NCBI GenBank assembly: GCA_963277665.1
Contig: OY728142.1
Coordinates: 9,500,001-9,564,000 of the forward strand
Direction of reading: 5' to 3'
Length of the DNA stretch: 64,000 bases
Source of the DNA: Viscum album
Taxonomy: Eukaryota > Streptophyta > Magnoliopsida > Santalales > Viscaceae
Shown in pieces: positions 41,776 to 52,950 of this stretch; position 1 is the stretch's first letter; the number at the start of each line of letters is the position of its first letter. Below the pieces are notes generated by a model. It worked only from the letters and a program-made list of their open reading frames with translations, did not search any database and was not told the DNA's origin. Made by a program: the position numbers and the translations under genes.

Positions 41776-44185
41776 ACTTATTCGATGAAAAAAATAACAC
41801 ACGGCCTGTTCCCTTGGAACACATGCCATGTAACCAAGGTTTCTGACAGGAAAACCCTCCAAACGCTCGAAACACACATTTTCACCCCCAAAACAAAAGA
41901 TCCAACCATAAGTGGCCACAAGAATGAATAAAAAGGATTTAAAAACATAAAAAAAATAAAGGGGGTCTATGGTGAAAATATAAAATACCCTAACATTGGG
42001 TGGAATCCATCGAAGCTTCTGTTGAATTCACTGTCCACGGATGCTACACGCTGACTCAGCGTGTTCATAGCTTAGAAAAGGTACCATTATTGCATTCCAT
42101 CTCTCTCTCTTTCTCAATATACATTTTATCCCCTAGGAAACTTTCAAGGAGGACCATGCAGTAGGCATGTGAAAAGGAGGAGGAGGAATGAATATTAAGG
42201 AACATTAAATAAGAAAATAATGAAAATAAAAAAGGGTCTTAGGATAGCCCTAATGCCTGACTCGATCTTATTCATTGCCTAGGCTAAAATAACCATTCTA
42301 AATTCAACGGTGGATATATAATCTCAAAATAACACTCCATTTAAAATATGTCACCAAATGAACCTACACGAATTTATTAATATTTAATTTAATAATATTA
42401 AATAATAAATATTCAGTTAAAATTTGAATAGCTCATATATCCACCAAAACTTTTATCCTGGGGTAAAAAAATATTTCGGGACTAACAAATCGGCCACAAA
42501 AATTATCTGAGACCTACTGGTGAAGGGAGAAGAACATTTTTCCCTCATGGGCATCCAATAGAAAAAATTCAAATTTTTTCTCAAAACTGAAGTCCAAAAA
42601 AACACATGTACTTACAAACTCCCCACCATAAATCGTATCATCCTTGAGAATCCTAGTGAAAGAACCAGCATCCATGCTCCCAACCCATACATCTTCACAA
42701 CCAAGCTGTTGGGATTGTCGAAAGGCCAGCCTTATAGCATTAACAACTTCCTTCTACAAGGAAGGCATTTTACTTCTACCGATGTGATACTCCATACCAT
42801 TGGAATACCCTTATTGTTATCTTAAAAGATAACTCCAAGATAAAAACCCCACTAAAAACAGCAAAGTTTAATCGAAATGAGAGAAACCCTCATAAATAGC
42901 CAATGGTTCACACCCCAACATATTGCTTTCTATAAAACACAACTAGATCACAACCACAATAGTTTCCCTCGTCGATAAGGAAAAAAATTATGAAAAAAGA
43001 GCTCATCATAAGGCCAATGATCTCTTAGCTTACTCAATAAAAATCAAGATAACACATGATTATCCCTAACAGGAGTACACTGAGATTATAGAAAAGTTGT
43101 GTCCAGCTCCCTCTAAGCCAGGCTCCCCATTCTGCCAAAACCTGACTTGGATTTATCCATGATTTAACCGTCTTACGGTACCTGATTTATTCAAAAATTT
43201 CACCACAACCATAATGGGAAATTCTAACAGAACTTTCGGGGTCCATACCCACGACATGTCATAAAACGTAAGTCCTTGTCATGCACCTGGCCGTGCACCA
43301 AACTAGATTCAAAAAATACAATGTGCAACCAGTGTATTTCTTCATTACCCAAAACTTTCACATGATGATGTTCCATTCGCGATCATTTACCCACACTCTG
43401 CCTACATTAGTAACAATGGAACCACTAGTTAACCTTACCAGGCACCCAAACAGTCTTGACCATCCAATCCAGTCTCAAAAAGTAAGCACCCGAGTGAATT
43501 GATCAAAATATTAAGACATCAAAATTCTTATAATTCAATACTAAAGTCCCTACCATTCATTGACTTCAAAACGAGCAAAAACCATGATCACATCCCAAAA
43601 GAGTCATCAGAAAACACGAGGAAACCTCTTTTACATAGGTTTCCCTAGAACAAAATATATGTCGACCTATAAGGTTCCCAGTCAAAACCAAGGGTCTTTA
43701 AGTCTTCAACCTATCCCTATAGTAAAATCCTCACAAATGGGTCCCAAGGTCTGACCACCAAGACCAAAATATCCAAAACCAATCTAAAGAAGGTATATGT
43801 CAAAATGACAAATTATGGTCAAAGATGAAAACACAACATATGAGGGCCCTGATCCTCACCAATCATACTTAAAAGGAAATGATGCTACGAGGTCTCAACC
43901 AACGTAAAAGAGAAACTGAACTGACACTCATTGGATATCTGTATAGGGAAATACCCCAAGGAGGTCTGGTTCACAAGAAAATTATTGGTATCTAGCAGCA
44001 CCATACTCAATGATTCAGCTAGATAACCACATACCATAGAAGAAACCCCCAACAAGGGTTATGTATAATGGAATCATTTTCCATATTGACCTACTAGAGA
44101 CACTACACATGAAGTGCAAGAGATCTGAGTCATTGTACTCAAAAAAACACCTCACTGTAGATCCACAAATCCGGAAATAAAAGGA

Positions 44186-44190
44186 AAAAG
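44186..44190. repeat. Target-site duplication, left copy (AAAAG)
   Basis: This 5-mer directly abuts the left LTR and is repeated exactly at 56714..56718. Five bases is the usual duplication length for Ty3/Gypsy integrases. Confidence 0.9.
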
Positions 44191-45800
44191 TGTAACACCC
44201 CGACCCTAGTTACCCAGAGTCGGTGCATTATTACATAACATTGGTATGATCACAAGAAAGATCAAATCTCTAAAGACCTATTGGTTTAGTATCCTTGGAA
44301 ACACTAGATATATTCATAAGTTTTACATTACATCATAAAATGAAAAACTACTACAACAACATAATTTCCCCATAATCCACACTCATATCCCCACATAATA
44401 TCCCTGCAGGTCATTCATTATTTACTTCTTCACTTCCTGGGAAAAATAAAACATAGAAAAGGGGTGAGCTCAAATGCCCAGCAAGGATAACAATATAGCG
44501 GAAACTTTCATAAATGATAATAAACATTTAAGGCAATGTATAACTAAAACAAAAGCCTTTCAAACATGAACATTGAACATGGTATGGCATAAATAAAATG
44601 AAATAATGCCATTTACTTATTCAAAAGGATATTCTACTAATTGAATAATCACATGCAAAATCAATAACCACTTTCATAATGATGGAATGCATAATGCCAG
44701 ACTATCATAACCACATAGCCAAGGCCTCGTTCCAAGACTACAAATAAGATTTTGCCAAGGCCTTGTGCCAAAACACTAGTTTGTCTCATGAGACCTACCG
44801 ATGCATTGAGGAGCTATAGAGGGCTCCACCCTTCACATATTAAGTCCAATGCTTTCCCATATGAAAAGTTTTAAACATAACATAAACATTCATATTAAAA
44901 CTAGCATACGAAATGTCAATAATTTCACTATAAACTATGAATGGTATAAAAATAGCACATCCACAGTAAAACATATCACAAAACCTTCAATACAATATAG
45001 ATGTTTTGTATAATAATAAATCAACTTCAAATAAGCGTAAAATCCATCAAAGGATGTTGACATAGATGAAATCAAAACACTTTTTAGAGAAATATCTCTT
45101 TCTATTTTTTAAATCATTTAAGATCCATATAAAATAAAACATTTTCTTGAAAATATTCTTATAAGATTGTAAAGAAATATTTGAAGATTTTATAACGGCA
45201 GAAAATAACCGCACCCACCGTATAAGTTAAAAAAACATTCTTACCTTAATTCTGTCGAAAAGGTTAAAAAGGACCTTGTTTTGAAAACGACGAAAATATT
45301 CCTCTTATAAAAAGTCAAACAAGGGTATAAATGACTTTAACCCATATTCTTGTAAGTAATAAAATTGTTTTGAAATACATTTTTAATAAAACATGGATGT
45401 GGATGATAAAGAGATCCTAGTAGATTATTACATATAAACAACCTCGGATAATGAAGAGATTGTGAAATAACCCTTACCTTGTACTTTTCCTTGGTTGGGG
45501 TAGGTTAACCTCATGTATAATGGTGAAATAATTGTTATTAAATTATACAAGAATCATATACATTAATATGATATCATATATGATCATTTAATATTGATTT
45601 GATAATAATATCTTAGTATTATCGTTGTTTCGGGTGTTAACTTACATGTTTTATTTTATATGTTTTGTTACATAAGACATGTTTGTAAAGGATAGGTTTT
45701 ATATTACTCATATCCAGAATGATATCAAGTCCTTAAACATCATTTTTAAATCATAAAATGATAATTATACTTGAATGGATACGATGGAGAATGAATCTTA

Positions 45801-46030
45801 TCGCGTTCGTGGAGACGGTAGTCCGTACGTACGCACAAGCGACAATATCATTCTTATGATATTAAGATAATATATAAATGGATGGTATATCATATATACA
45901 TAATCCTTAACATGTTATATTTATTATTTACATGAGTTACACATCATTATTATACCCATCCAAATAATATTATATTTAATAACAATTACACCACGACGTG
46001 GAGACGGTAAGCCGTACGTACGCACGTATG
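45801..46030 (-). repeat. Pair of GC-rich islands 189 bp apart in the 3' LTR
   Basis: Two copies of 'ggagacggta-gccgtacgtacgcac' type sequence start at 45811 and 46000. Each contains the 10-bp palindrome CGTACGTACG (45824..45833 and 46013..46022), exactly 189 bp apart. They stand out from the AT-rich LTR. Related islands, three to four per copy, occur in most of the old LTRs. Confidence 0.8.
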
Positions 46031-46197
46031 GTGACATGTTATTAAAAGGGTGGATAGAATACTGAATATGGTTGTACCATATTTATAATAACATCACAGT
46101 ATATATATGATACTAGAGTTATTATTTTATAATGGTAACAACAAAGGAAGAAGAAGTGGAAGAAGAAAGGAACTTGGAAAAGGGTGATGAAATCATT

Positions 46198-46199
46198 AC
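46198..46199 (-). promoter_or_regulatory. Splice-donor-like site in the 3' LTR
   Basis: The sense strand reads GAAGAG/GTAATG, a good plant 5' splice-site match, about 173 bp downstream of the TATA box. The spacing is the same in sister LTRs. Function is inferred only. Confidence 0.4.
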
Positions 46200-46370
46200 C
46201 TCTTCTTCGGTTTCTTCCTTTTGATTTGATCAAAAGGGCTCCTTAGGTTGGCTTTCTGATCAATCTAAGGCCTCTAGGTTATAGTGAGGGAAGTTGGGAG
46301 AGTATTTGGGCAGAGTTTTGCCGAACCAAAAGGCTTTTAATGTGTTAAGAAATGAGAAGGAGTAGTGCCC

Positions 46371-46377
46371 TTTTATA
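46371..46377 (-). promoter_or_regulatory. TATA box of the 3' LTR
   Basis: The sense strand reads CTTATAAAAGGGC. It is conserved at the equivalent place in the 5' LTR and in LTRs A, B and G. Confidence 0.65.
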
Positions 46378-47953
46378 AGAGGGGTGAGGGGCACCTTTGG
46401 AAAAGCTAGAGATATTAGTTTATAATAAATTCATATTCGGTTTCATATGGATCCAAAGTTTACTATTCAAAGGTTAAGGTGGGGATGGGTCGAACACAAC
46501 TCAACAAATAGAATTTAGACAGGTTTTGGTACTTATATTAACCTTATCTTTAAGTATTATCTCTAAGTTAATTAGTTTCACTTTTACAATGTCTCTTTGT
46601 ATTTTTATATAATATGTTTAATAAACATACTATATACATCCATGAGACTCCCAAGTGGTCCATTAATGATTAAACTATCATGATATAAGTCTCTTGGCCA
46701 AACCATAGATTTTTAGGAATTTAATATCAATTAATATTATAATATATTTTTTAAGAACTCTTTTATGTCAATTTTGACACTATTCAATAGTTGATTTTGG
46801 TGAAACTCATAACAGATTTATTACTTCGAAAAAAGTCAATTAAATCAATCCTAATATATCATATTATCCTAGAAAATTAGTTTAATTCATTAAAAGGTTC
46901 ATATTATATTTATTTGTGTATTTATAATATCAATTATTTTAATTGTTCACTATTATGATAATTACTGCATCATCATTGTGTCATAAATAAATTAAATTAT
47001 TTAATCTCTAAAAATTGAAAATAAAATACCATAATGTAGGAAATATTTTTATATTTCTAATTAATATTTATAGTTGAAAATCCAACATATATAACCCTAT
47101 GTAAAAATTGTTTTTCTAAAGGATATATGCTTGTGTCATTTTTGTATTCATTTTAACTTCATTAAAATAAAGTGTCCCTATCACCTACAAGTGGCACCAT
47201 GGGGTCCCCAAATCGACCCAAATATGCCTATGGTGGAACATGTATCAACCAATAAGGCTAGGACACGTTTTAGGGTAATTTAGTATTATTATAATATTAT
47301 TTTTTAACCCTTATTTACAGCATTTACCCTTAACCATTGTAAATAAAATATTTACCGCAGTAAATATTCAAAATGTCTAAAAATAAAAGTTACCTATTTA
47401 CACAATTTGAACATCCTGATTCCAAATATGGAATCCATTTTTCTAAATTCAAAACACAGAAGTGGCAGAAATTAATTTAAAATTAATTCCCGCTGTCAAA
47501 ACAAAAAGCGTGTTTTTAAGAGATAATAACTATCAAAAGATTTGCACTTGTTTATGTTCGGTTTAATTGTAAAATTATGTCCAATGACCAACATTATATT
47601 AAATGGTAAAAATATATTATAAATATACTTTAAAACCACTCAAATTCATAATTTATCACTATTAATTATTTTGATTAAAAAAGTTGTTTTTAATTAAAAT
47701 TTAATAATTTTCACTATTCATCAAAATATTAAAGTTATCCGAAAAGTACTAAAATTTCATCTTAGGGTAAATTCGATATTCCGAATTCAAAAATGAAGTC
47801 CATTTTGAAATATAAAATATCTATAATTTCAAAAAGTAGGTATTACTATTCATAACGGCTAGTTTGATTGGTTGTTAGAACTCGGTGTTGCGTACAACAC
47901 ACGCTATCACATTATTCAAAGAGAAGTGTACCGTAGAAGCTTGGGGTGTTACA

Positions 47954-47967
47954 TTCTCCCCTCCTTC
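47954..47967 (-). other. Polypurine tract of the young element
   Basis: The sense strand reads GAAGGAGGGGAGAA, fourteen purines directly upstream of the 3' LTR. This is the primer for plus-strand DNA synthesis. Confidence 0.9.
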
Positions 47968-47998
47968 AAATAATTTCATCCTCGAAATTTCTAGAATA

Positions 47999-48160
47999 CT
48001 ACCACATGAAAAGACTCGGGTGGTTCTTCATCATAAGTTCCTCGGGTTCCCACTTTGCCTCTTCCATCTTATTGTTTCTCCACAAAACTTTTACCAGACG
48101 CGTCGTCCGGTTTCTCAGTACTTGTTCTCTCATATGAAGAATCCTGATGGGGTCTTCACA
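47999..48160 (-). pseudogene. C-terminal chromodomain of integrase
   Basis: The last ~50 residues contain a chromodomain-like core (LVKVLWRN then EEAKWEPEE), preceded by the conserved LSKVHDVF and ELELEPDLSY linker seen in Tekay-type integrases. In chromoviruses this module is thought to steer insertion to heterochromatin, which fits insertion into a repeat array here. This last open piece runs to the stop at 47999..48001, about 45 bp before the LTR. Confidence 0.85.
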
Positions 48161-49557
48161 ATAGGAAAGATCAGGTTCCAGTTCTAATTCCTCATAGGTG
48201 AGTACATGCGTTCGGTAAGGCATGTATTTCCTCAACAGATATACGTCGAACACATCGTGAACTTTGGAGAGACTTGGCGGCATTGCCAATCGGTAAGCCA
48301 CAACCCCAATTCGTTCTAGAATTTCGAAAGGACCTATGTACATGGGACTCAATTTACCTTTCTTACCAAAACATATGACTCCCTTCCATGGAGATACCTT
48401 CAGGAAAACATGATCATCGACTTGAAATTACAAATCCTTCTTTCGATTATCGTCATAGCTCTTCTGCCTACTTTGAGCTGCTTTGATGTGATTTTGGATT
48501 ACCTTCACCTTTTCCATCATTCCCTCCACCAGTTCTGGGCCTACAAGTTTTCTTTCACCAACTTCATCTCAACAGGTTGGTGTATGACATCTCTTTTTGT
48601 ATAACTCTTCATATGGTGCCATCTGAATACTCGAATGGAAGCTATTGTTATAGGAAAATTCTACCAGAGGTAAATATTGATCCCACATACCCTGAAAGTC
48701 AAGTGAGAAAGATCTCAACATGTATTCTAAGGTCTGAATTGTCCGTTCTGATTTCCCGTCTGTCTGAGGGTGGTAAGCAGTGCTCAAATGAAGTTCAGTA
48801 TCCATGCATTTGTGAAGACTTTTCCAACATCGTGAATTAAAACGGGGATCACGATCAGAAACAATCAATAGGGGCACTCCATGAAGTCTCACAACTTCAT
48901 TAATATATAGTCTTGCTAGACGTTCCATGGGTAGATCTTCTCTTATATCAAGAAAATGTGCTGACATGGTAAGACGATCAACAATAACTCATATTGCATC
49001 GTTCCTTCTAGGAGTCATTGGTAGCCCCATGACAAAGTCCATCGTAATATTGTCCCATTTCCACTCCGGTATGGGAAGAGGTTGCATGACTTCTCCAGGT
49101 TGTTGCCTTCCAGCTTTCACTTGTTGAAATACCATACATCTTGACACAAAATCAGCAATCTCCCTCTTCATGTTGTCCCACCAAAATTGTTCCTTCAAAT
49201 CTCTATACATTTTGGTGCTCCCAGGGTGTATAGAGAAATTGGAACTATGAGCATCATCCAACAATTCCCTTTTTAGATCAGGTATATTGGGAACACAAAG
49301 TCTCCTACCGAATTTCAAAATTCCATCTTCAAACACAAAGTCTCTCAATCTCCCATCATTCACAGCTTTAATCTTCTTTTGAAATTCTTCATCATCGGTC
49401 TGAGAACTCTTAATCCTTTCTAGTAAAGATGGTTTGGCAACCATTTGAAAAAGCATTGATGTTTCACCTTCCCTGGTAATTTCCATGTCCATCTTCACTA
49501 GATCCATGAAAATTGGATCCCTTTCAATTCTCATATTGTTCAATACTCCATGGTCTT
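48161..49557 (-). pseudogene. Integrase (zinc-binding and DDE core), disabled
   Basis: The N-terminal zinc-binding region has His in DDAHSS and SIHPGS and Cys in VSRC, but the last expected Cys is Phe (MVFQQV). The core has D in MDFVMGLP, D in IVSDRDPRF and E in GKSERTIQ. The last two are 35 residues apart, giving the D,D-35-E triad. Stops at 48989 (between the first Asp and the rest), 48569 and 48428 break it. The C-terminal GPF/Y-type module is IGPFEILERIG. The enzyme would join element ends to the host with a 5-bp stagger, matching the AAAAG duplication seen. Confidence 0.9.
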
Positions 49558-50025
49558 TTTTACTCAAATCATATTCCACCTTGTTTGCTTTCCCCGGGTG
49601 GTATTGTATCGTGCATTCATAATCCTTGAGTAATTCAAACCATCTCCATTTCCTCATGTTGAGTTATTTTTGTGAGAAAATATAATTCAAACTCTTGTGA
49701 TCAGTATAAATCTCACATTTTTCACCATAGAGGTAGTGCCTCCATATCATCAAAGAAAAGATCACAACTGAATAGGATAGTTTTGTTCATGAATTTTCAA
49801 CTGTCGTGATGCATAGGCAATAACTCTATCCTTCTGCATAAGGACACAACCAAGCCCTTTCATTGATTCATCACTATAAATAACGAACCCATCATTCACT
49901 GATGGTAGAGTCAATATAAGAGAATTGACTAATCTTCTCTTCAGTTCTTCAAAACATTCTTTACACTCTTTTGTCCAAACAAATTTAACCCCTTTACGTG
50001 TGAGCTTCGTTAATGGGTTAGCCAA
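49558..50025 (-). pseudogene. RNase H domain with a frameshifting deletion
   Basis: The first half reads [18 protein letters not shown], then [18 protein letters not shown] and [15 protein letters not shown], typical of gypsy RNase H with the first catalytic Asp kept. Just after NYP (about 49765..49770) a stretch of roughly a dozen bases is missing compared with the family. The frame then changes and resumes with IWRHYLYGEKCEIYTDHKSL. A TAA at 49664..49666 follows, and the domain ends near YHPGKANKVEYDLSK. Confidence 0.85.
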
Positions 50026-50028
50026 TCA

Positions 50029-50814
50029 GGCAAAATTCTGGATGAAACGTCGATAATAACCTGCCAAACCAATAAAACTACGTACCTCAGTTATACTAGT
50101 AGGTGCTGGCCATTCTTGGATTGCCTTGATCTTAGAAGGATCAACATAGATTCCATCTTTAGAGACAATATGGCCAAGAAAAGAAATCTCCTGAAGCCAG
50201 AATTCACACTTGCTAAAATTCCCATATAATTCATGCCTCCTCAGAGTATTCAAGATAATGCACAAGTGATTTTCATGATCTTCGTAGGTTTTGGAGTATA
50301 CCAAGATATCATCAATAAATACCACCACAAATTCATCGAGATACTCCTTGAAAATTCTATTCATCAGATACATGAATATAGAGGGTGCATTAGTCAATCC
50401 AAACGGCATTACAGTAAACTCGTAATGCCTGTACCTGGTTCAAAATGCTGTCTTCGGAATGTCTTCCTTCTTCACACACAACTGATGGTATCCAGATCAA
50501 AGGTCAATCTTTGAAAAGTATTTAGATCCATGCAGTTGGTCAAATAAATCATCAATGCGTGGTAGGGGATACTTGTTCTTTATTGTTATAGCATTGATCT
50601 CCCTGTAGTCGATACATAACCTCATAGATCCATCTTTCTTTTTAACAAAAAGAATAGGGGCTCCCCATGGAGAAACACTAGGGGGAATAAATCCTTTATT
50701 ACTCAACTCCTCTAGTTGTTTCTTTAGTTCGACTAACTCTACAGTGGCTATTCTATAAGGGGTCTTCGATATAGGCCTTGATCGAGGAATCAAATCAATG
50801 GAACACTCAACTTC
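50029..50814 (-). pseudogene. Reverse transcriptase domain
   Basis: Fingers and palm blocks in order are [17 protein letters not shown], the [14 protein letters not shown] stretch, [15 protein letters not shown], and the catalytic FIDDILVYS (Asp pair near 50308..50313). SKCEFW and [10 protein letters not shown] follow. Two TGA codons (50497, 50440) split the palm between SKIDL and MPFGL, and a third stop at 50026 closes the region. The catalytic aspartates remain, so the breaks are truncations rather than loss of the site. It copies the RNA genome to DNA from the iMet tRNA primer. Confidence 0.93.
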
Positions 50815-51483
50815 TCATTCTGGAGGATGTCCAGGCAATTCTTCCGGAAATACATCTACAAATTCTTTCACAATAGGTACATCCACTATTTGAACATTCC
50901 TTTCCTCACCCACTGTTATTTCATTCTCTTCCTCCCCAATAATTGAATTAAGTTGAGCTACTGGGGGTGGATCTAAATAAGAATTAGGTGGTGACGATTC
51001 TGCTCTAAAGATAAGGTGTTGCTTATCATTATCATCAAGAATCGTAACCTCTTTCTTCTTACAATAAATCTTCGCATCATAGTCCGAAATACATTCCATA
51101 CCGAGGATTATATCAAATTCAATCATAGGTATGACGATGAGATCAACAGATAAAGAACATTTATGTTCTCTAATGTGGACTGATTCATAACACATTGTTG
51201 CAATGATACTTCCCTTAGGAGTTTTAACTGACAACTCCCTTATTAAATCAAATTGGAAATATCTAATTTTCTTAGAAAACTGGGAAGATATGAAACAATG
51301 CGATGATCCAGAATCAAATATTGCATTTGCTAAACATGAGGAAACCATTAAATTGCCTTCCACCACGTCTTTCGGAGCTTCTACCTCAGCAGTAGTGATA
51401 GCATAAGCCTGGCCTTGATCCCTTGGACTTTTCTGAGTTATGTTCTCCTGACGCTTAGGACATTCAATTTCATAATTCCCCAT
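50815..51483 (-). pseudogene. Aspartic protease region
   Basis: The retropepsin-like motif AIFDSGSSHCFIS places the catalytic Asp in DSG at 51313..51315. Downstream blocks (DLIVIPMIEFDIILGMECIS) fit the second half of a gypsy protease. An acidic spacer and the segment VPIVKEFVDVFPEELPGHPPE lead into reverse transcriptase. The open stretch ends in a TGA at 50815..50817. The domain itself is intact and would cleave the polyprotein in the particle. Confidence 0.88.
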
Positions 51484-52449
51484 CTCCCTGTAATTGTAGC
51501 ACTGAACGTTGGTATCTTCCTTCTTCCCCTTGCAATCACGAGCTTGGTGGCCTTTTTCACCGCACTTGTAAAAGACTCACATTCCCTTCAATAAAGTACC
51601 AGGATGTTTCTTCCCGCATTTACCACAGGATGGATATTCAACCTTTCCCTTCTTCCCCTTATTTCCATTCCCAGATTGATCAGTAGGTCTCTTCTTTTCT
51701 TTCTTTTCTTTAATGTCATAAGACTTACAGAATTCCTTTTCGGTCTTGATAGCACATGAGACAATGTCTTCGTATGATGAAAATGATTGTGAGACTAATG
51801 CTCGACGGAGAAATGGTTTTAACCCATAAAATAAACGATCAATCTTACTTCTTTGGTTACGTATATAATATCCATCATACCTTGCTAACCTTGTAAAGTT
51901 AGCCTCATACTTTGTGACATTCTCATCCTCCTTTTGTCTCAGACTCAGAAATTGCATTTCCATATCTGCTCGATGGTCGCGAGGAAAGTATTTTTCTAAA
52001 AACAGATCTTTGAACTCCCTCCATTCCATATTTGATACTTCATCGTCTTCCTTCATGTTTTTAATCAATGACCACCATTGATCAGCATCTCCAGTGAGGC
52101 GGTAAACTGCCATGATAACTTTTTCCCTTTCACTGCTCCCTAAAGCCTGAAATATTTTCTCTATGGAATTTATCCACTGCTCAGCTACTAAGGAATTTGT
52201 ACTCCCATTGAACGTTGGTGGTTGTTGCCTCATGAATCGATCTAACATTGATCCTCCACGCTGTAGATCAAGGTGCTCCATAGGGGTGAGGTTATTATTC
52301 ATAACCTATGTAAGTTGTCCTAGTATGGTGATTAGCTAATCGGCACCAGTTGCATCACCAGCCACACTATAATTATCTTGAGCAGGAGGGAAATCCCTAC
52401 ATAGAGTGCGTGCATTGATACGGTTTCCATTTCTTCCACTAGGTGCCAT
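51484..52449 (-). pseudogene. gag: gag: capsid and nucleocapsid part
   Basis: The retrotransposon gag domain covers about residues 90-190 of the frame, with the family's typical W...F..LG..E..K, DADQWW, EFKDLFLEKYFP and R.KEDENVTKYE.NF blocks. A Lys-rich linker and the nucleocapsid follow. Two zinc-binding cysteines look lost: one in CGKCGKKHPGTLLKG, where the last expected Cys is Leu, and the first Cys of the knuckle FYKCGEKGHQARDC, now Phe. A further motif CYNYREMGNYEIEC keeps only its outer cysteines. TAG codons at 52336 and 52306 and a TGA at 51577 interrupt it. Gag would form the cytoplasmic particle and bind the element's RNA. Confidence 0.88.
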
Positions 52450-52950
52450 TTCTAAACAATGGCATAAACTAGATCAGTTTATGAATCAAAATACATAATC
52501 CCATACTTATAAAACACTTAACATAAATTGAACTATTTATGGATATATTCCATAATTATAAAAATGTTTTCTTTGAGGAAGTATATACTCATAAACCCTT
52601 CATAATGATTTGTAAAGAAAATGAGAGTTATCCTAAGCATATCCCCCGGGAGTGTCGTAACCAAGAGTGCAGCAAGGCTCGTTGTTGTGGACCAGTTCCC
52701 GTTCGAGTCTAGCTCAAAGTGGTGTTTTCGGGTTTTACCCCTAGGTACATCTGTGCTAGAGCCGCCTCTACCTGCTCGTATCCAGACAGGGATGTATTTC
52801 TCAGAAAACTCACAAAATCTCTACAATACCAAAATTCTAGGAAGTTCTTTTATACTAATCCTCAAAGTTCATCTTAGGTCTATGTGCTCTAATCAGAGTT
52901 TATCTAAGTCTAGCTTCCAATGTTTGTACTAAACTTCCTCTGATACAAAC
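52450..52950 (-). other. 5' leader between PBS and gag start
   Basis: A 501-bp untranslated stretch. It is GC-richer near 52640..52800. Recognisable decayed versions sit at 13500..14078, 20470..21000 and about 33300..33610, which helped tie those internals to this family. The open frame 52621..52932 on the plus strand is a shadow. Confidence 0.75.
52938..52948 (-). other. Primer-binding site (initiator-Met tRNA), one mismatch
   Basis: The plus strand reads CTCTGATACAA two bases before the 5' LTR. The sense strand pairs with the 3' end of plant initiator-Met tRNA except for one base. Confidence 0.85.

Larger units (their letters stand above)
38760..44190 (-). mobile_element. Tandem unit 1, left part (interrupted by the young element)
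   Basis: It begins TGTAACATTC and aligns throughout with unit 2 (57132..62961), for example at 'tgcctccctatacac', 'tgtccatatctat' and 'catatacataaatatgaa'. Together with 56719..57131 the unit is 5844 bp. It is less AT-rich than the DNA to its left. All open frames here (39570, 40360, 40436, 41616, 41653, 43281, 43560) are short, overlap on both strands and have no recognisable domain, so I treat the unit as non-coding. Because it shares the LTR-type start and a PBS-like end, it is probably an LTR plus a short internal region. I could not locate the inner LTR edge. Confidence 0.65.
44191..47953 (-). repeat. 3' LTR of the young element (3763 bp)
   Basis: On the plus strand it begins TGTAACACCCC and ends GGGGTGTTACA, an 11-bp perfect terminal inverted repeat with TG...CA ends. 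Its length equals that of the other LTR. Sense-strand TATA box at 46371..46377, donor-like GT at 46198..46199, and two GC islands at 45801..46030. The small frame 46042..46233 recurs in the other LTR but overlaps the promoter-proximal leader and has no domain. It shadows LTR homology. Confidence 0.95.
47999..52449 (-). pseudogene. gag-pol: gag-pol polyprotein of the young Tekay element, disabled
   Basis: I place the start at the ATG 52447..52449, because the coding signal extends upstream of the first long open stretch, through two TAG codons, to a Met followed by APSGRNGN. One frame runs from there to about 49765. A small deletion (roughly a dozen bases, in RNase H) then shifts the frame, and it runs on to the stop at 47999. 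In-frame stops lie at 52336, 52306, 51577, 50815, 50497, 50440, 50026, 49664, 48989, 48569 and 48428 (lowest coordinate of each codon). Most look like C-to-T or G-to-A transitions. There is no gag/pol frame change, so the family probably made one polyprotein cleaved by its own protease. Confidence 0.9.

Noticed and set aside
42095..42140. Polypurine tract marking the LTR edge inside the 5.8 kb unit
   Set aside because: The CT-rich run is shared by both units, but no ACA terminus sits next to it in both. I left the LTR edge unassigned.
38760..44190. Host gene in the GC-richer region 38.8-44.2 kb
   Set aside because: Open frames are short, overlap on both strands, show no domain, and are not preserved between units 1 and 2.
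45801..46030. Self-cleaving ribozyme (retrozyme-like) in the LTR islands
   Set aside because: I looked for hammerhead core elements on both strands of the islands and saw none.
47885..49127. Plus-strand open frames over the pol region (47885..48187, 48410..48604, 48577..48840, 48927..49127)
   Set aside because: They are antisense shadows of integrase coding sequence, with no domains of their own.
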